Assembly (NCBI RefSeq): GCF_008244685.1
Contig: NZ_VTFT01000001.1
Location: 1,715,248-1,779,247, forward strand
Direction of reading: 5' to 3'
Origin: Luteimonas viscosa
GTDB lineage: Bacteria; Pseudomonadota; Gammaproteobacteria; Xanthomonadales; Xanthomonadaceae
Length of the DNA: 64,000 nucleotides
Part shown: positions 41,617 through 50,291 of the stretch, in pieces
How positions within the stretch are numbered: position 1 is the stretch's first letter
How the letters are laid out: the number at the start of each line of letters is the position of its first letter
Program-made: the position numbers and the translations under genes
Notes under the pieces: model-generated
Told to the model about the DNA's origin: nothing
The model's database searches: none
Seen by the model: the letters and a program-made list of their open reading frames with translations, nothing else

Positions 41617-42249
41617 ATGAGCGAGACCCACTCCAAGAGTGCATTCGTGTACGGCCAGGTCATACGAGACCTGCAGGCAGGGCGCTACATGCCCGGACAG
41701 AGGGTCGATCCAGCAACGCTCGCACTCGAGTTCCAGGCCAGCACCACGCCGGTTCGCTTCGCCCTGTATCGACTCGTCGGCGAAGGATTGCTCGAGGATC
41801 ATGCCCGGAGCGGTCTCCTTGTTCCGCTGCCGAACGAGGTCGCGCTACGCGGCCTTTTCGACTGGATGCAGCGCCTGCTCGTCATGGCCTGCGACCTTGT
41901 CAGTGAGCACCGCTCCCCGGCGCCCACGATGGTCGCCGAACCCATATCCATCGAAGACGATGTCGTCAATCGCACGTGGCAGCTCTTCGAAGCGATCGCC
42001 CGCTCAATCGAGCACCCCTCCCTGCGGCAGGCCGTGCGGCGGGCCAACGATCAACTGGCCCCGGTACGCCGGGCGACGCAAGGGCTCTTCGATGATGCGG
42101 CCGAGGAGTATCTCGAGCTCGCCCAGCCATGGCGGCGGCGCGACATGGCCAATATGAAGCTGGCGCTTGCGCGCTACCACGAGCGACGCATGCAGCTGGT
42201 CCCGCGCATCGTGGCAAGACTGACGGCGACGGCAGACCAACACCGGTAG
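41617..42249 (+). CDS. GntR-family transcriptional regulator
   Basis: 210 aa, MSETHSKSAFVYG start with GGAG six bases before it. The winged-helix N-terminus is clear (VYGQVIRDLQAGRYMPGQRVDP, ATLALEFQASTTPVRFALYRLVGEGLL). The C-terminal part is an all-helical ligand-binding region of FCD-like layout with scattered His (LVSEHRS, RSIEHPSL, ARYHERRM). It is placed directly upstream of the lasso precursor gene, and the 8-bp palindrome at 42411 is a natural binding site. It probably controls lasso production in response to an unknown ligand. Confidence 0.88.
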   Translation: MSETHSKSAFVYGQVIRDLQAGRYMPGQRVDPATLALEFQASTTPVRFALYRLVGEGLLEDHARSGLLVPLPNEVALRGLFDWMQRLLVMACDLVSEHRSPAPTMVAEPISIEDDVVNRTWQLFEAIARSIEHPSLRQAVRRANDQLAPVRRATQGLFDDAAEEYLELAQPWRRRDMANMKLALARYHERRMQLVPRIVARLTATADQHR

Positions 42250-42410
42250 CACCACGCACGCGCGGAGCCCGCCTCAATCAAGGCTACGGCGTCGATTGCC
42301 CATGCCGACGCGACTCGAATGATGGACATCGATCACAACGCGGCACAATCAAGAGAAGACAACGTAATAATCATTTGAGAATCACGGCCGCGGACTCCTA
42401 GGCTGCATGA

Positions 42411-42429
42411 GTCATGGATGGTCCATGAC
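42411..42429. promoter_or_regulatory. Perfect 8-bp palindrome upstream of the lasso precursor
   Basis: GTCATGGA, TGG, TCCATGAC, 18 bp before the precursor ATG and overlapping where a transcription start or leader would lie. GntR-family operators have this size and spacing, so it is a candidate site for the upstream regulator. A TAATAAT stretch at 42365-42371 could be the -10 region, though no good -35 is seen. Confidence 0.55.
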
Positions 42430-42447
42430 ACAAAGAGGAGAGCCAAG

Positions 42448-42594
42448 ATGGACAAGATCAACGAAGCCAACCGCAGCAACGAGAAGGACGTCCTGATCGA
42501 ACTCGGCGTCGCCAGCATCGAGACCCAGGGCATCCCCGTCGGCCTGGACGAGCCTTTCGGCCGCTTCCCCGATACCGGCATCTCGGATAGCTGA
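42448..42594 (+). CDS. Lasso peptide precursor (A gene), 48 aa
   Basis: Small gene with AGGAG nine bases before the ATG. The leader is MDKINEANRSNEKDVLIELG followed by VASIETQ; the core is GIPVGLDEPFGRF then PDTGISDS. The conserved Thr sits at -2 (ETQ|G), and the core starts with Gly, as lasso cyclases require. The ring would be an isopeptide bond from Gly1 to Glu8 (8-residue ring) or Asp7 (7-residue ring); Glu8-Pro9 resembles the caulosegnin/caulonodin pattern. The tail holds bulky Phe10, Arg12 and Phe13 that could plug the ring. The B and C genes follow, so a processed product is very likely. I do not recognise the core as a described peptide. Confidence 0.88.
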   Translation: MDKINEANRSNEKDVLIELGVASIETQGIPVGLDEPFGRFPDTGISDS

Positions 42595-42601
42595 ACCACG
42601 A

Positions 42602-42623
42602 GGGCGCATCGCGAGATGCGCCC
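42602..42623 (+). terminator. Intercistronic hairpin between lasso A and B genes
   Basis: GGGCGCATC, GCGA tetraloop, GATGCGCCC, then TTCTTC. A perfect 9-bp stem 7 bp after the precursor stop and 20 bp before the B gene. It may attenuate read-through or stabilise the short precursor transcript, so that more precursor than enzyme is made. This is a common arrangement in such clusters. Confidence 0.8.
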
Positions 42624-42642
42624 TTCTTCACTGCGGTGACCT

Positions 42643-43326
42643 ATGCGCTACCGGATCCGGGATGATCTCTCCTTCTGCGTGATCGACAGCCAGGCGATCT
42701 TCCTGGACATCGAGTCAGACCGATACTTCCGCCTACCTGCTGATCTCGAGCGATCGTTCCTGTCCTGGGAGAGGGCCGGAGGCAAGGCTTCAGCCGCGGA
42801 CCTCTTGAAGCTTGCAGATCTCGGGGTCGTTGTCCCGGCGGTGCCAACCAACGACAAGTCCATCCCATCGCCGCGCGTGGACGTACCTGCACGCAGCGCT
42901 TTGGAGCTGCAGGGCCGTGACGCGCGGTCGGCAACAGCCCTCGTTCCCGAGGTCCTGATAGGCGTCCTGGCGCGCCGCCGCGAACTGCGCAGGCGACGTC
43001 TGCGTGATGTCCTCGCGGACACCGCACGGGATCGCCAAGCCCGCTTGGCCACCCAGGGTTCTGCCGTCAGTGCGGACAGAGACAGGTTGATCGAACTCGC
43101 CCAGCGCTTCAGGCGGGCCCGCCTGCACGTGCCGATCGAACCCTGCTGCCTTCCGGACTCACTCGCCCTGGTGGGATTTCTCGCGAGACGTCGCATCGTT
43201 GCCAACATCGTATTCGGCGTCACATGTGAACCATTTGCAGCGCACTGCTGGGTACAGGCCGGCGACATGGTGCTCAACGACACGGTCGGCAACGCCCTGG
43301 CCCACACTCCGATCAGGGTACTGTGA
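42643..43326 (+). CDS. Lasso peptide B protein: leader-recognition domain fused to a transglutaminase-like protease
   Basis: 227 aa. Residues 1-80 form a PqqD-like RiPP recognition element (RIRDDLSFCVIDSQAIFLDI, YFRLPADLERSFLSW) that would bind the leader. The C-terminal domain is the cysteine protease that removes the leader: Cys169 in PCCLPDSLALVGF, His201 in AAHCWVQ, Asp213 in LNDTVGNAL. Many proteobacterial lasso clusters have B as one fused protein, as here. Its TGA shares bases with the next gene's ATG, so B and C are coupled. Confidence 0.9.
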   Translation: MRYRIRDDLSFCVIDSQAIFLDIESDRYFRLPADLERSFLSWERAGGKASAADLLKLADLGVVVPAVPTNDKSIPSPRVDVPARSALELQGRDARSATALVPEVLIGVLARRRELRRRRLRDVLADTARDRQARLATQGSAVSADRDRLIELAQRFRRARLHVPIEPCCLPDSLALVGFLARRRIVANIVFGVTCEPFAAHCWVQAGDMVLNDTVGNALAHTPIRVL

Positions 43327-45059
43327 TGATCGATCGCTACTTGGTCATCGTCGGCAACCCCGGCGCCAGGTCGGTGGCGGAGACCACGGAGCATGCGCGC
43401 TTGCTCGGCTTGGAGGCGCGCGCCTCCTGGGCTGGCGCAAGGCTGCTCACCTCGCCGGCTGCGCCGACCGCAGCGACTCCCGACGGCGGCATCGTGATCG
43501 GACATCTGTTTCGACGTGACGGCACGCGTGTCCAAGACGGACTACTTCGTCTTTCGACGACAGATCCAGCACGGATCCGCTCACACCTCGTCAACGAATA
43601 CTGGGGCGAGTACCTCCTGATCCAGGGCGGACACGATGGCCCGTTGCGGCTGACAGTGACGCGAGATCCTTCCGGTGGCCTGCCCTGCGTCTACGCGACG
43701 GATCGTGGCGCCGGATTCATCACCTCCGATATTTCGATGGCGATGCAGCTCGGCCTGTACCGGAAGCAGGTCGACTGGATCGCCCTCGCACACTTCCTCA
43801 CATACCCTTATGTGAAGACCGGGCGCACCGCGCTCGATTCAGTTGGTGAACTGCTCCCAGGAAATACCCTGTGGCTGGATGACGCCGGCTCTCGCGTGGG
43901 GCAGGCCTGGTCGCCGTGGCGCTTTGTCGCGCCGCCATATCGGCATGCGAGGTTCGACAGCGCCGCCACGGAGCTCCGCGCCGTCACCCAGAGGACGATC
44001 GCCAGCTGGGCGGGGGTAGATGAATCCATCCTCGTGGAACTCTCCGGCGGCCTGGATTCATCGATCGTCGCAACGTGCCTTCGAGGCGTGCGCGCGGACG
44101 TCTCCTGCGTCACGTTGGTTTCGGAGCTTCCTGGCGCCGACGAGCGCGAGTACGCAAGGGCCGTAACGGAAGGCCTGGGCGTACAACTCCACACAGAGGG
44201 CCTGACCGTGGCGGCCGCCTCGTTCGATGCACCCCCGCCTTCCTCGGCGGTCGGCCCTGGCGCCGGCCCGTTGCAGCATGCGGCAGACGCCATCATGGAA
44301 CGCGTGGCGGGCCGCGAAGGAATGCGCAGCTTCTACTCCGGTGGCGGAGGCGACACGGTCTTCGGCTATCTCGGTGGTGCCGCCCCGGCAGCAGACGCAT
44401 TCAGGGAATGCGGACTCTCCGCAGGCATGCGTGCGGTGCGGGACCTCGCGGACTTGCACCAGTGCACCACATGGCGGGCCGCGAGCCTCGCGGCACGGAA
44501 GCTGAAGGGTGTCTCGACGGCGCCGCCCGCGGCGATATCGGACATGATGAACCGCGATGCCGTGGTCGGCGCCCCCGATCCGCATCCCTGGTCGGATGCT
44601 CCGCCGGGCGCCTTCCCGGGAGACAGGGAGCGCGTGCTTGGGCTCGCGGGAACCCAGCTCTTCCGCGATGGATTGTCCAGGGCTACGAGACGGCCACTGC
44701 GGTTGCCGTTGCTGTCCCAACCTGTCATGGAAACTTGCCTGTCCATTCCCACATGGATGTGGAACACCGGCGGCGTCGATCGATCCGTCGCCCGTGCGGC
44801 CTTCGCCGCCCTGCTTCCCCGCAACGTGGTCGAGAGACGGAGCAAGGGCAATTTCCTGCAGTACAACGGTGCCGTCTACCGGCAGAAGAAGGATCACATG
44901 CGCGACTACCTGATGGAAGGCGTGCTGCAGTCCCATCACCTCCTGGATCGCGAGGCAATCGCAGAGTTCTTCAAGCGGCCTTCGGCCCCCAGGGATCGTG
45001 CATTCATGCGCGTGTTCGACCTGTGCAGGGCGGAAGCCTGGGCGCGCCAGCAGGTCTAG
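43326..45059 (+). CDS. Lasso peptide C protein, asparagine-synthetase-like macrolactam synthetase
   Basis: 577 aa, ATG at 43326 overlapping the B stop (TGATG); a GTG at 43323 also exists. The N-terminal glutamine-amidotransferase-like domain lacks the catalytic Cys (MIDRYLVIVGN), as in lasso cyclases. The PP-loop ATP site is ELSGGLDSSIVAT (residues 240-246) with the RSFYSGGGGDTVFGYLGG region after it. It should adenylate the side chain of Asp7 or Glu8 of the core and close the ring on Gly1. The stop overlaps that of the convergent isopeptidase in a shared CTAG. Confidence 0.93.
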   Translation: MIDRYLVIVGNPGARSVAETTEHARLLGLEARASWAGARLLTSPAAPTAATPDGGIVIGHLFRRDGTRVQDGLLRLSTTDPARIRSHLVNEYWGEYLLIQGGHDGPLRLTVTRDPSGGLPCVYATDRGAGFITSDISMAMQLGLYRKQVDWIALAHFLTYPYVKTGRTALDSVGELLPGNTLWLDDAGSRVGQAWSPWRFVAPPYRHARFDSAATELRAVTQRTIASWAGVDESILVELSGGLDSSIVATCLRGVRADVSCVTLVSELPGADEREYARAVTEGLGVQLHTEGLTVAAASFDAPPPSSAVGPGAGPLQHAADAIMERVAGREGMRSFYSGGGGDTVFGYLGGAAPAADAFRECGLSAGMRAVRDLADLHQCTTWRAASLAARKLKGVSTAPPAAISDMMNRDAVVGAPDPHPWSDAPPGAFPGDRERVLGLAGTQLFRDGLSRATRRPLRLPLLSQPVMETCLSIPTWMWNTGGVDRSVARAAFAALLPRNVVERRSKGNFLQYNGAVYRQKKDHMRDYLMEGVLQSHHLLDREAIAEFFKRPSAPRDRAFMRVFDLCRAEAWARQQV

Positions 45060-47185
45060 CGCAGACCGAGGTCTGGCGACCCGCTGGTACCGTCGCGGCC
45101 GTGCTCCCGCATCTTGCGCCAGTGTGCGTACTGCCCCGCCTTGCGGTGATCCGCATCCTCCACGTCCTGCAGCCAGAAGCGGAACCAATCCAGGTTGCGT
45201 TCGTTCGCCGCCTGCAGGTGGCGCGGCTGGAACTTGCGGTGCGGTTCGTCCGGAAACACGTACATGTCGGCACGATGCGCTCCCATCAGCGGGACCGCGT
45301 ACTCCAGCGCGTGGACGTACTCCTCCTCGGGCATCTGGAACAGGATCGGCGCCGTGATCCTGTCCACCCCGTAGGCCGGCGAAAGGCGCTTCCATTGCTC
45401 CGGCGTTTCCTCAGGAGAGCCCAGGCCCCACACGCCGCGCAGGCCAGCCAGGAACCTGTCGCCCTTCACGCTCCCCATCAGGTAGTAGATCGGCGTGACG
45501 GAGGGCGAAGTCACCGATGCCGCGGCCAGCAGGTCGGAGTGCATCGCCACCCACAACACGGCTTCGCTGCCGAGACTCAGCCCTCCCATTCCGATCCGCG
45601 CTCGGTCCACCCGCCCCTGGGACTCGAGCAGATCCACGGCGTGCCGGACGGCGGTGATCGCTCCGTCGAACCGCACGAGGGGATCGGATTTGGGAGGCGG
45701 CGCGTTGATGCATAACGTCGAAATCCCCTCCCCGGCAAGCGACGCGAGCGGCCACTCGTCGCCCATCCCGCCGCGCAGGAAGCCCGCGCAGTGATAGTAG
45801 TTGACGAAGAGCGGGCGCCTCGTGGGGCCGCGCCTGGCTTCGAACAGGTAGCCCGAGAACTGGTTGCCCTCTCCATCCTCCCAACGCAGCAGGCGCGAGG
45901 AGATCGACTCGGAAAGATCCGCCGCCAGCGCGGCGTTCGGCGCAAACAGCACGTGCCGATTACCGCTCAGGATGTCGATCCTCTCCAGCCGCGGCGGCCC
46001 GTCCGCCTCCGATGCGACGCACAGCAGCGATTCGGCCGACAGGCCGCAGGTACTGCGCGTGTCGCGACCACCGCTGACAAGCCCATCCGCGGCCACCACG
46101 GCCTGCACGTCCCCGGTGCCGACGTTCCATCGGAAGATGGATTGCGCCAGCCCGTTCTCGCGGTCCGTCACGGTGAACAGCAGCTCGTCGCCGCCGGGCC
46201 TCCATTGCACGCTGGTGATCGCCTTGTCCGCGCAGGGCCCGGCCGTGCACGGGACCGCGCTTCCCGCGCCGCTGCCGGGCAGCACCGAAAGCTTGGCACG
46301 ATCCGATCTGCGCGAGCGATCGCCGCCGTCCGAGCGCGACAACACCGCCACACGCCCGCCGTGCGGATCCGGTACCTCCAGCAGGGTGGTGGGCAAGGCG
46401 TCCGGCGCGGCAGCCGCGCCTGCTGGGTCGGGTTCCCGGAACGGCACGGCATGCCGCTCCCCCGTGCGAAGGTCGATCTCGCGCCAACGGTCCGGCACGT
46501 CCGCCAGCAGCGGACCCCGATCGAACCAGGTGCCGGTGTATCGCTGGGTGGCCAACCGCGGGCCTACCCGGCTGGAGCGGTACAGGCTGGCGCCGACCGG
46601 CACCGTTTCGTCGATGCGAATCCCGTTGTCGTAGTCGGTCCGCTCGGCACGCGCCACCTCCTCGCGTGTCGCACCCACGCTGTAGCGCAGTGCCGTCCCG
46701 TCATCCCCCAGGACGAACGCACGCACGTCGGCGGGATCGGATGTCACCGGTTGCGCGCCGGATCCATCCGCCGCAGCACGCCACACGTCGATCCGGCCTT
46801 CGAGCACCGCACGGTAGTAGATGTACCTGCCGTCCGGCGACCACACCGCCACCGGCGGGATCGAGCCGCCCGCCGAGTCGCGCAGCGGCACGCCACCGTC
46901 ACCCACGCGACGCGGCGGCACGCGACCGTCCACGTCCTGCACGTACCAGGTCGAGTCGTAGGTATCGCGTTCCACCGAGGCCTGCTCGGCGCGGAACGCC
47001 ACGCGGCGCCCGTCGGGCGAGACCACCGGCCCGGCCAAGTCCACCACTTCCACCAGTCGGCGCGGCGCGACCGGCGTGGTCGCCATCGCCGCGCCCGCGG
47101 TGGCAAAGAGCAAACACGCGATCAGCCAGGGGCGCATCCGTACCCCCAGGCCATTCGCGGCCGCGTGCATCCGCTGCATTTCCAT
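45056..47185 (-). CDS. Lasso peptide isopeptidase, AtxE-type S9 peptidase
   Basis: 709 aa. The ATG at 47185 has GGGAGGT five bases upstream; the signal peptide is in MRPWLIACLLFATAGAAMA. Domain order is an N-terminal beta-propeller (RRVAFRAEQASVERDTYD, VWSPDGRYIYYRAV, VQWRPGGDELLF) and a C-terminal alpha/beta-hydrolase. The nucleophile is Ser536 in MGGLSLGSEAV, and the base His is about residue 648 in FPDEPHRKF. Enzymes of this family hydrolyse the lasso ring isopeptide bond rather than normal peptide bonds. Lies in an operon with the second TonB receptor, whose gene is 83 bp upstream, suggesting uptake followed by ring opening. Confidence 0.9.
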   Translation of the reverse strand: MEMQRMHAAANGLGVRMRPWLIACLLFATAGAAMATTPVAPRRLVEVVDLAGPVVSPDGRRVAFRAEQASVERDTYDSTWYVQDVDGRVPPRRVGDGGVPLRDSAGGSIPPVAVWSPDGRYIYYRAVLEGRIDVWRAAADGSGAQPVTSDPADVRAFVLGDDGTALRYSVGATREEVARAERTDYDNGIRIDETVPVGASLYRSSRVGPRLATQRYTGTWFDRGPLLADVPDRWREIDLRTGERHAVPFREPDPAGAAAAPDALPTTLLEVPDPHGGRVAVLSRSDGGDRSRRSDRAKLSVLPGSGAGSAVPCTAGPCADKAITSVQWRPGGDELLFTVTDRENGLAQSIFRWNVGTGDVQAVVAADGLVSGGRDTRSTCGLSAESLLCVASEADGPPRLERIDILSGNRHVLFAPNAALAADLSESISSRLLRWEDGEGNQFSGYLFEARRGPTRRPLFVNYYHCAGFLRGGMGDEWPLASLAGEGISTLCINAPPPKSDPLVRFDGAITAVRHAVDLLESQGRVDRARIGMGGLSLGSEAVLWVAMHSDLLAAASVTSPSVTPIYYLMGSVKGDRFLAGLRGVWGLGSPEETPEQWKRLSPAYGVDRITAPILFQMPEEEYVHALEYAVPLMGAHRADMYVFPDEPHRKFQPRHLQAANERNLDWFRFWLQDVEDADHRKAGQYAHWRKMREHGRDGTSGSPDLGLR

Positions 47186-47268
47186 GTCTACCTCCCTCAT
47201 GCGCCTGCGTCCCGCATTCGCACATCACGTCGCCGACGCGCCCGGTATCGGCGCCCGCCCTTCCCTGC

Positions 47269-49668
47269 TCAGAACCGTTTGGCGATCGACAGGCTCACGA
47301 CCCGCCCCACCGCCGAGTAGTTGGTGGAGTCGTACGGCGGGAAATCCGGATACGGCGGCGTGTAGAACGGCGGCGCGCGGTTGAACAGGTTCTGCGCCGA
47401 CAGCGCGAACTCCATGCCCGAGGCAAGCCCCGCCGCGTCCGGCGTCTCGTAGCGCAGCGTCGCGTCGAACGTGGTGAACGACGCAGTGCGCCCGCCCTCG
47501 CCGGCATTTGGCAGCCCTTCGACACCAGCGGTGTAGTTCACGAAGGCCGAGGCCCCGAACCCGCCCCGCGCCCACACCGCGCCTGCCCGGGCGTTGACCT
47601 TGGCCGGGCTGAACAGCGTGCCGGCGAGGTCGTAGCTCGCCTCGCCCGGCGTGGACTGCTGCGAGCTGTCCAGCCAGCTGCCCGCCCCGCGCAGCGTCAG
47701 CCGCCCCTCGCCCAGCTCCATCCGGTACGACGCGGACAGGTCCACGCCGCGGATGCGCTGCCGGGCCACGTTGAAGTACTGGCTGTAGAGGATCGCCACC
47801 ACGCGGTCCGGGTCGTACGGCGTGCCCATCAGGTTGTAGAAGATGTCGGCGCCCTCGATCACCGCCGCCTGCTCCTCCACGCTTGGCGCATAGTGGATGA
47901 AGCGCGCGTAGGCCGGGTTGCCCAGCGCCCGGTCGGGGTTGGTGATGGGCTGCACCACGCGTTCGGCGTAGTCGATGTCGAACCAGGTCAACTCGGCCTC
48001 CAGGCCGGGCAGCGCACGCGGGTGCAGCGCGAGCGACGCGCTCCAGGTGCGCGCACGTTCCGCACCCAGGTCCGGGTTGCCGCCGCCCAGCATCAGCACG
48101 GCGTCTTCCGGGTCGATGCCGGGGTCGCCGAAGAACGCAGCCGGCCGTAGCAGCGCCTGCTGCGCCCAGTAGCGCTGGAACAGGGTGGGCGCCTTGAACG
48201 AGCGGCCCCACGAGGCCTTGAGCGTCACGTCCTCGCCCGGCCCGTACACCAGCCCCAGCTTCGGCGTGGTGACGCTGCCGAAGCTGTCGTAGCGCTCGGT
48301 GCGGGCGGCCAGGTTCAGCGCCAGCCGCCGCACCCATGGCCTGGCATTGTCGGCGCCCACCAGCGGCAGGCCGAGTTCGGCGTACGCATGGCGGGTGCGC
48401 TCACTGCCCGCGATGGGCGTGCTGCCCACCAACCGGTTGTGCTGGGCGAACTCGTTGGTGCGCTGCCCCACCCCGAGCGCCAGCCTGGCCTCGCCGCCGG
48501 CCAGGGCGAACATCGGGCCCTCGATCCCGACGTCGTATGAGACCACCTCGTTGCAGTAGCAGTCGTGGCTAAGGCGCGTCACCGCGCCATCGGCCAACGC
48601 CACGCGCGACTGCTGGTTCACCAGCCGATCCCGGCCAAGGCCGGCGCCCAGCTGCAGCGTCCAGTCGCCCAGGGCCACATCGGCACCGGGTGCCAGGAAG
48701 GTGGCAGTGGAGTCCTGCACCATCACGTTGGAGTACGGCAGCTGCGGGCGGTTGTAGGGGTGCTGCAGCTGGTCGCGCTCTGTGCGCAGGGCATCGAGCC
48801 GCAGAGTCACGGCGGCGCCCAAGGCCTGGTGCCCGCTCAGCAGCGCACTGCGCACGTCACTCCCGGGGAACAGGGTGCTGGGGTGCGCCATGTGGCGGGT
48901 GTAGTCGCGCTGGCGCGCGTACAGCGGATCGGTCGAGGCATCGCGCAGCGCCACGATGAACCCGCCGCTCGCCCACGCGCGCCCGGCGGTCGCGGTGTAC
49001 TCCCGCGTGTCGAGCCCGCCATCGGTGGCGCCGCCGTGGCGCACGCCCACCCCCACGCCGTGGTACTCGCGCCGCAGCAGCACGTTGGCCACGCCGCCCA
49101 CCGCGTCGGACCCGTACAGCGCCGACGCGCCATCGGGCAGGATCTCCACCCGGTCCACCGCCTCCACCGGGATGGCACCGATGTCCACCGCCTGCACGAA
49201 GCCGCCGTAGGACATGCGCCGCCCGTTGAGCAACGTGAGCGAGGCATCCGGCCCCAGGCCACGCAGGTTAAGCGACGAGCCCCCGGTGAGGTTCTGGTTC
49301 GCCAGCCCGCCGGCGCCCGTGGTGGCACCCCCGGCCACGCCCGGGTTCTGCCCGCCGCCGAAGTTCTGCGGCACGCTGCGGATCACCTCGCCCAGGTCGG
49401 TGAAGCCTTCCTCACGGATGTGTTCGGCGCCGATGGTCAGCACCGGCGAGGGAGAGGTGCCGCCGCGGATGCGGGTGCCGGTGACGGTGACCTGTTCGAG
49501 TTCGGTCGCCGCTTGCACCTGCGACGGCTCGGCCTCCGGACTGACCTCCGCCGCTCCCACCGTTGAGTGTTCCTCGATGGTTTGCCATGCCGCTGCCGAT
49601 CCTGGCGTGCCAACAACGCTAACTAGGAACGCGACACGAATCGCGTCGTAAAGACTGCTGGTCTTCAT
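47269..49668 (-). CDS. TonB-dependent receptor, no STN domain (probable lasso peptide importer)
   Basis: 799 aa, start MKTSSLYDAIRVAFL with GGGAG upstream. It has a plug (TRIRGGTSPSPVLTIGAEHI, RSVPQNFGGGQNPGV, SLNLRGLGPDASLTLLNGRR) and a barrel ending VVSLSIAKRF, but lacks the FecA-type STN. Plug and barrel are closely similar to the receptor at 36786 (shared TRIRGG, SVPQNF, GGQNPGV, GPDATLTLLNGRRM-type blocks), so the two are paralogues with separate roles: this one uptake, the other signalling. It leads the isopeptidase operon. A GCTACATTTAATGTAGC palindrome lies 68 bp upstream of its start. Confidence 0.93.
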   Translation of the reverse strand: MKTSSLYDAIRVAFLVSVVGTPGSAAAWQTIEEHSTVGAAEVSPEAEPSQVQAATELEQVTVTGTRIRGGTSPSPVLTIGAEHIREEGFTDLGEVIRSVPQNFGGGQNPGVAGGATTGAGGLANQNLTGGSSLNLRGLGPDASLTLLNGRRMSYGGFVQAVDIGAIPVEAVDRVEILPDGASALYGSDAVGGVANVLLRREYHGVGVGVRHGGATDGGLDTREYTATAGRAWASGGFIVALRDASTDPLYARQRDYTRHMAHPSTLFPGSDVRSALLSGHQALGAAVTLRLDALRTERDQLQHPYNRPQLPYSNVMVQDSTATFLAPGADVALGDWTLQLGAGLGRDRLVNQQSRVALADGAVTRLSHDCYCNEVVSYDVGIEGPMFALAGGEARLALGVGQRTNEFAQHNRLVGSTPIAGSERTRHAYAELGLPLVGADNARPWVRRLALNLAARTERYDSFGSVTTPKLGLVYGPGEDVTLKASWGRSFKAPTLFQRYWAQQALLRPAAFFGDPGIDPEDAVLMLGGGNPDLGAERARTWSASLALHPRALPGLEAELTWFDIDYAERVVQPITNPDRALGNPAYARFIHYAPSVEEQAAVIEGADIFYNLMGTPYDPDRVVAILYSQYFNVARQRIRGVDLSASYRMELGEGRLTLRGAGSWLDSSQQSTPGEASYDLAGTLFSPAKVNARAGAVWARGGFGASAFVNYTAGVEGLPNAGEGGRTASFTTFDATLRYETPDAAGLASGMEFALSAQNLFNRAPPFYTPPYPDFPPYDSTNYSAVGRVVSLSIAKRF

Positions 49669-49735
49669 GCTGTTCTCCCTCGGTTTCCCAAGTTGTTCCT
49701 TCCAGTTCGGCCGGGCGGCTTCCCAGGCCCTCGTT

Positions 49736-49752
49736 GCTACATTTAATGTAGC
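49736..49752. promoter_or_regulatory. Perfect palindrome GCTACATTTAATGTAGC, copy 1
   Basis: Palindrome of 17 bp centred on a T, on the TonB receptor side of the 269-bp divergent gap. An identical copy is at 49861. These look like operators for the XRE-type protein encoded next door. Confidence 0.7.
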
Positions 49753-49860
49753 GTTCATAGCCGCAGCTGGCTCTCCGCTGCATCGGCATGGACTACAACT
49801 CAAGAGTGTGTCGGCCCTCTTCCCCTACCTCGGCAGTCGCGTAGAGCGGCGTAACGCGTT

Positions 49861-49877
49861 GCTACATTTAATGTAGC
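49861..49877. promoter_or_regulatory. Perfect palindrome GCTACATTTAATGTAGC, copy 2
   Basis: Identical to the site at 49736 and 61 bp before the XRE gene start. A half-site GCTACATTT sits just before the ATG of the second XRE gene (50695-50703). Sharing of the motif by both regulators suggests crossed or self control. Confidence 0.7.
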
Positions 49878-49937
49878 ATACAGATTGCGGCTGGGAAAGC
49901 CATCCTGTTGAGCACACAGGAACGGCGTTGACGATCC

Positions 49938-50261
49938 ATGTCGCCTCTCAATCCCCGTAACGTGTTTGCCAAACGTCTCAGGAAGGCGCGCCTAGCCTTA
50001 GGTATATCGCAGAGAGAGCTTGGTAGAAGGATCGGACTGTCGGAGGACGTCGTGTCCAGCAGAGTCACGAGATATGAACGGGGAAGTTCAGAGCCCGACT
50101 TCGATACGGCAGATCGGCTAGCCAAGGAGCTCGGAGTCCCGCTGGCCTACCTGGTGGCCGACAACGATGTGCTGGCGGAGGTCATTCTTGCGGTGGCGAG
50201 CATGTCGCCCTCCGAGCAGCGCAAGATCGCCAGTGAGTTAAAAGAGAAAGCGAAACGCTAG
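49938..50261 (+). CDS. XRE-family DNA-binding regulator 1
   Basis: 107 aa. Helix-turn-helix: FAKRLRKARLALGISQRELGRRIG, then SRVTRYERGSSEPDFDTADRLAKELGVPLAYLVA. The tail VILAVASMSPSEQRKIASELK matches that of the second XRE protein (LALSQLSPKERKELASRLK), so they are paralogues. It is divergent from the TonB receptor and convergent with XRE 2 and probably binds the palindromes upstream. It could couple receptor expression to island state. Confidence 0.88.
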   Translation: MSPLNPRNVFAKRLRKARLALGISQRELGRRIGLSEDVVSSRVTRYERGSSEPDFDTADRLAKELGVPLAYLVADNDVLAEVILAVASMSPSEQRKIASELKEKAKR

Positions 50262-50291
50262 CCCGCGGCGGAGACAGCCAGTGCGCCGCGG

